The notes under the pieces are model-generated. The model searched no databases, was not told the origin of the DNA, and was given only the letters and a program-made list of their open reading frames with translations. From positions 7,562 through 15,413 of the forward strand of contig PMOU01000564.1 in the NCBI GenBank assembly GCA_003161205.1: a stretch of 7,852 bases of DNA, in the 5' to 3' direction. The position numbers were made by a program, and so were the translations under genes. Shown here piece by piece: positions 5,609 through 7,852 of this stretch; the stretch's first letter is position 1, and each line of letters opens with the position of its first letter. The stretch is from Actinomycetota bacterium. GTDB lineage: Bacteria > Actinomycetota > Actinomycetes > Streptosporangiales > Streptosporangiaceae.

Positions 5609-6871
5609 ATGCTGGACAAGCGATTTATCAGGGAGAACCCGGACGCGGTGAAGGATGCCGTCCGGGTCAAGGGCATTGACCTGGACGTGGACGAGCTCAT
5701 CGCCCTGGACCGGGAAAGCCGCAATCTCCAGCATGAGCTAGATGACGCCCAGGCCCGCAAGAAGAGCTCCTCGAAGGAGTTCGCCCGGGCCGATGAGGCC
5801 CGCCGGGCCGAGTTGCGAGCCGAGAATGACACGCTCGACGCCCAGCTCAAGACGCTCCGCGAGCAGCTGGCCGAGACGAACGAGAAGCTGCAGGGGCTGC
5901 TGCTGCTGACGCCCACCATCCCCTGGCCGGGCGCCCCGGTCGGGCCCGACGAGTCCGCGAACGTGACCATCAGGAGCGTCGGGACGCCGCCGGAATTCCC
6001 CTTCAAGCCGCTGGATCACGTCGAACTGCTGGAAAAGCGCGGCTGGGCCGACTTCACCCGGGCCCGAAAGGTCGCGGGAGCACGCGCCTACGCGCTGACC
6101 GCGGACATGGTGCTGCTCGAACGTGCGGTGCACTCCTACGCCCTGGACCTGCTCCAGGCCAAGGACTTCACCCTTGTCTCCGTGCCGTCGCTGGTCAGGG
6201 AGGAGGCGCTGATCGGCACCGGCCAGTTCCCGGCGCACCGCGAGGAGACCTACGCGATCCCCGCCGATGATCTCTATCTCGCGGGCACCGCGGAAGTCGC
6301 CCTGGTCGGCTTTCACAGCGACGAGATCATCGACCGCAAGAGCCTGCCGATCCGCTACGCCGGGATCTCGCCGTGCTTCCGGCGGGAAGCGGGCAGCGCC
6401 GGCCGTGACGTGCGCGGGCTGCTGCGGGTGCACCAGTTCGAGAAGGTCGAGCAGTTCGTCATCTGCGTCGCCGACCCGGCCGAGTCCGACCGCTGGCACG
6501 CCGAGCTGCTCGGCACCGCCGAAGAACTGCTGCAGGGGCTCGGGCTGGCCTATGAGGTCGTGGAGTGCTCGACCGGCGACATGGGCGCGGGCAAGTACCG
6601 GATGAACGACATCAACACCTGGATGCCGTCGCTGGGCACCTACCGCGAGACGCACAGCTGCTCGTCCCTGCACGACTGGCAGGCGCGGCGGGCCAATGTG
6701 CGCTACCGCGACGCGGACGGCACGATCCGGTTCGCCTACACCCTGAATAACACGGCGGTGGCCACGCCGCGGATTCTCGCCGCGCTGGTGGAGAACTACC
6801 AGACGAGCGAGGCGCAGGTCAAAGTGCCGGCGGCGCTGCGGCCCTACCTCGGGGGCAGAGAACTCCTGTGA
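5609..6871 (+). CDS. serS: Seryl-tRNA synthetase
   Basis: This cytosolic class II aminoacyl-tRNA synthetase (420 residues, normal bacterial length) activates serine with ATP and charges tRNA-Ser (and tRNA-Sec where present). The N-terminal segment MLDKRFIRENPDAVK and the charged helices at about 28-98 form the long antiparallel coiled-coil arm that grips the tRNA variable loop. The catalytic core follows: GTAEV at 226-230 (serine site), motif 2 CFRREAGSAGRDVRG at 256-270 and VHQFEKVEQF at 274-283, SCSSLHDWQARRANVRYR at 350-367, and motif 3 around NNTAVATPRIL/ALVENYQ at 380-398 with Arg388 and Glu395. The usual Gly-Ser/Gly-rich start of motif 3 is replaced by NNTAVA, and the usual SNC.DFQ is SSLHDWQ, so this may be a divergent clade or a second copy. 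The start is fixed by an upstream in-frame TGA (5597). It is divergent from the hydrolase gene, 192 bp apart. Confidence 0.97.
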   Translation: MLDKRFIRENPDAVKDAVRVKGIDLDVDELIALDRESRNLQHELDDAQARKKSSSKEFARADEARRAELRAENDTLDAQLKTLREQLAETNEKLQGLLLLTPTIPWPGAPVGPDESANVTIRSVGTPPEFPFKPLDHVELLEKRGWADFTRARKVAGARAYALTADMVLLERAVHSYALDLLQAKDFTLVSVPSLVREEALIGTGQFPAHREETYAIPADDLYLAGTAEVALVGFHSDEIIDRKSLPIRYAGISPCFRREAGSAGRDVRGLLRVHQFEKVEQFVICVADPAESDRWHAELLGTAEELLQGLGLAYEVVECSTGDMGAGKYRMNDINTWMPSLGTYRETHSCSSLHDWQARRANVRYRDADGTIRFAYTLNNTAVATPRILAALVENYQTSEAQVKVPAALRPYLGGRELL

Positions 6872-6888
6872 GCGGCCGGCCGGGACGG

Positions 6889-6927
6889 CGGTCCGCGCGC
6901 GTCACGCGCTCGCGGAGCAGCGGACCG
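6889..6927 (+). terminator. Probable serS terminator hairpin
   Basis: CGGTCCGC (6889-6896) and GCGGACCG (6920-6927) form a perfect 8-bp outer stem 18 bases after the serS stop. Inside it GCGCG-TCA-CGCGC (6897-6909) forms a second perfect hairpin stacked on the first. No T-run follows, which is common for actinobacterial terminators. Confidence rests on position and stem perfection only. Confidence 0.5.
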
Positions 6928-6940
6928 GGGAAAGAGAGCG

Positions 6941-6946
6941 TACGCT
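6941..6946 (+). promoter_or_regulatory. Candidate -10 element for a leaderless transcript
   Basis: TACGCT fits TANNNT and ends 7 bases before the GTG at 6954, the position at which transcription would normally begin. This matches the usual geometry of leaderless genes in actinobacteria. No good -35 is visible, and the GAGG at 6949-6952 is only one base from the GTG, too close to act as a ribosome binding site for it. Confidence 0.4.
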
Positions 6947-6953
6947 GCGAGGC

Positions 6954-7852
6954 GTGAACCGTGAAGCTGATCGCGTGGCCGAGCTGGCCGACCGACCGCT
7001 CAACGAACTGACCAGGCGCGATGTTGCGCTCGCGCTGCTCACCACGCCCGCGGCGGACGCTCTGGCCTCCCTGCCCGGCATCAGGAGAGGGATGCTCGCC
7101 GCCGGCAATCCGCTGTCCGCGGTGTTCTGGTCGTCGGCGGAAGCCATCTTGCAGCAGATCGCCGACGGCGAGGCCACCTTCGGTGACGTCAGGACCTGGC
7201 TGGAAGCCACCGGGACCGAGCCGAACGGGATCATCGGGCTGCACGTCTGGGATGAGCAGTCTCAGCGCAGCCAGCTCGGCGTGGAGATGCACACCAGGCT
7301 GGTCACCCATCTCGAGGAGCAGCTGGCCGCGGGCACCATCGATCCCGACCTGCTGGCGACGGCCGACCCGGTGGCCTGCAGCGCCTACATCGAGATCCAG
7401 GAGCGGTGGATGACGTCCGAGCTGCCCGACGGCCGCGTTCCGATGGACGCCCTGCTCGACGAGAAGGACGAGGAGTTCCTGGCCGAATGGGACGCGGCCG
7501 ACGCGGAGGCGCTCGCCCTGCTGCAGGCCCAGCTCGACCAGGCCGGCGAACGGCCGTGGCCGCGCGAGGATCTGCACCGGGCCAGTACCCGGCTGCGTGA
7601 GGTCATCGCCAAGCCCGGCTGGCCCGGTCAGCTGCTGATCGAGTGCGGCGGGGTGCGCCCGGAGGACCTGCCGGCCGACGATGCCGAACTCTGGCTCCGG
7701 CTGGCCGCGGGCGTGGCGTCCCCGGAGGGATCCGACGACTGGGGCGCCCCCGGCGGAGGCGACGGCGAACCGCACGAGACCGACAGCGCCATCGCCGCCA
7801 TCTGCTCCATTGACCATTTCGACTGGCTGGCGGTCATGACCACGCTCGCCGC
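6954..7852 (+). CDS. Hypothetical acidic protein, 3' truncated by the window end
   Basis: The frame is open from GTG 6954 to the last base (299 complete codons) and has strong high-GC third-position bias, so it is a real gene although no stop lies in the window. I do not recognise the family. The protein looks soluble and mostly helical with no signal peptide or membrane segment. Residues 1-90 alternate helices (NELTRRDVALALLTTPAADA, then SAEAILQQIADGEATFGDVR). Residues 165-200 are strongly acidic (DALLDEKDEEFLAEWDAADA). Residues 256-276 are a Gly/Asp/Glu-rich low-complexity linker, after which ordered sequence resumes (AICSIDHFDWLAVMTTLA). Trp is frequent. The start is uncertain: GTG 6954 with a -10-like TACGCT just upstream suggests leaderless translation; GTG 6975 is the alternative. 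It lies 82 bp after serS behind a probable terminator, so is likely its own unit. Confidence 0.8.
   Translation, partial: MNREADRVAELADRPLNELTRRDVALALLTTPAADALASLPGIRRGMLAAGNPLSAVFWSSAEAILQQIADGEATFGDVRTWLEATGTEPNGIIGLHVWDEQSQRSQLGVEMHTRLVTHLEEQLAAGTIDPDLLATADPVACSAYIEIQERWMTSELPDGRVPMDALLDEKDEEFLAEWDAADAEALALLQAQLDQAGERPWPREDLHRASTRLREVIAKPGWPGQLLIECGGVRPEDLPADDAELWLRLAAGVASPEGSDDWGAPGGGDGEPHETDSAIAAICSIDHFDWLAVMTTLA

Noticed and set aside
5738..6673. Long minus-strand open frame opposite serS
   Set aside because: The translated sequence has no recognisable domain and lies wholly antisense to well-conserved SerRS motifs.
6819..7817. 332-codon minus-strand open frame at the right end
   Set aside because: It runs through the serS 3' end and the terminator hairpin and mirrors the codon pattern of the plus-strand gene at 6954; its sequence is Gly/Arg/Gln-rich without domain features.

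Overview
The window is about 70% G+C, with compact genes, GTG starts and TANNNT-like promoter elements. Together with the gene types (RecQ-type helicase with a phosphoribosyltransferase-like tail, MMPL exporter next to a WHG-type TetR regulator), this points to a high-GC actinobacterium. Genus-level placement would be a guess. I see no insertion sequence, phage gene, CRISPR array, tRNA or rRNA.

Layout, left to right. (1) 1-1209 (+) is the C-terminal part of a RecQ-family helicase, cut by the left edge; it ends in a PRPP-loop-like segment. (2) 1252-1587 (-) is a small single-domain rhodanese, convergent with the helicase. (3) 1675-3888 (-) is a complete 737-residue MMPL/RND-type membrane transporter upstream of the rhodanese on the same strand. 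(4) 3889-4113 is a divergent control region with an AT-rich island carrying several GTAA/TTAC half-sites. (5) 4114-4926 (+) is a TetR regulator with a WHG-type ligand domain. (6) 4871-5416 (-) is a small membrane protein of the YdjM/DUF457 metal-dependent hydrolase type; it overlaps the regulator tail to tail and carries a lysine-rich tail encoded by a 15-bp minisatellite. (7) 5609-6871 (+) is serS, seryl-tRNA synthetase, followed by a hairpin. (8) 6954 to the right edge (+) is an acidic protein I do not recognise, open at the window end and probably translated from a leaderless GTG.

How they work together: the clearest unit is the divergent pair of TetR regulator and MMPL exporter. Half-sites overlapping plausible promoters in both directions suggest that the regulator controls the exporter and itself; the ligand cannot be read from sequence. 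The rhodanese may be co-transcribed with the exporter. The helicase, hydrolase, serS and the unknown gene look like separate transcription units. Most of the region is ordinary. The parts most worth a second look are the operator cluster, the GSKKG-coding minisatellite at a convergent overlap, the non-standard motif 3 of SerRS, and the unrecognised last gene.
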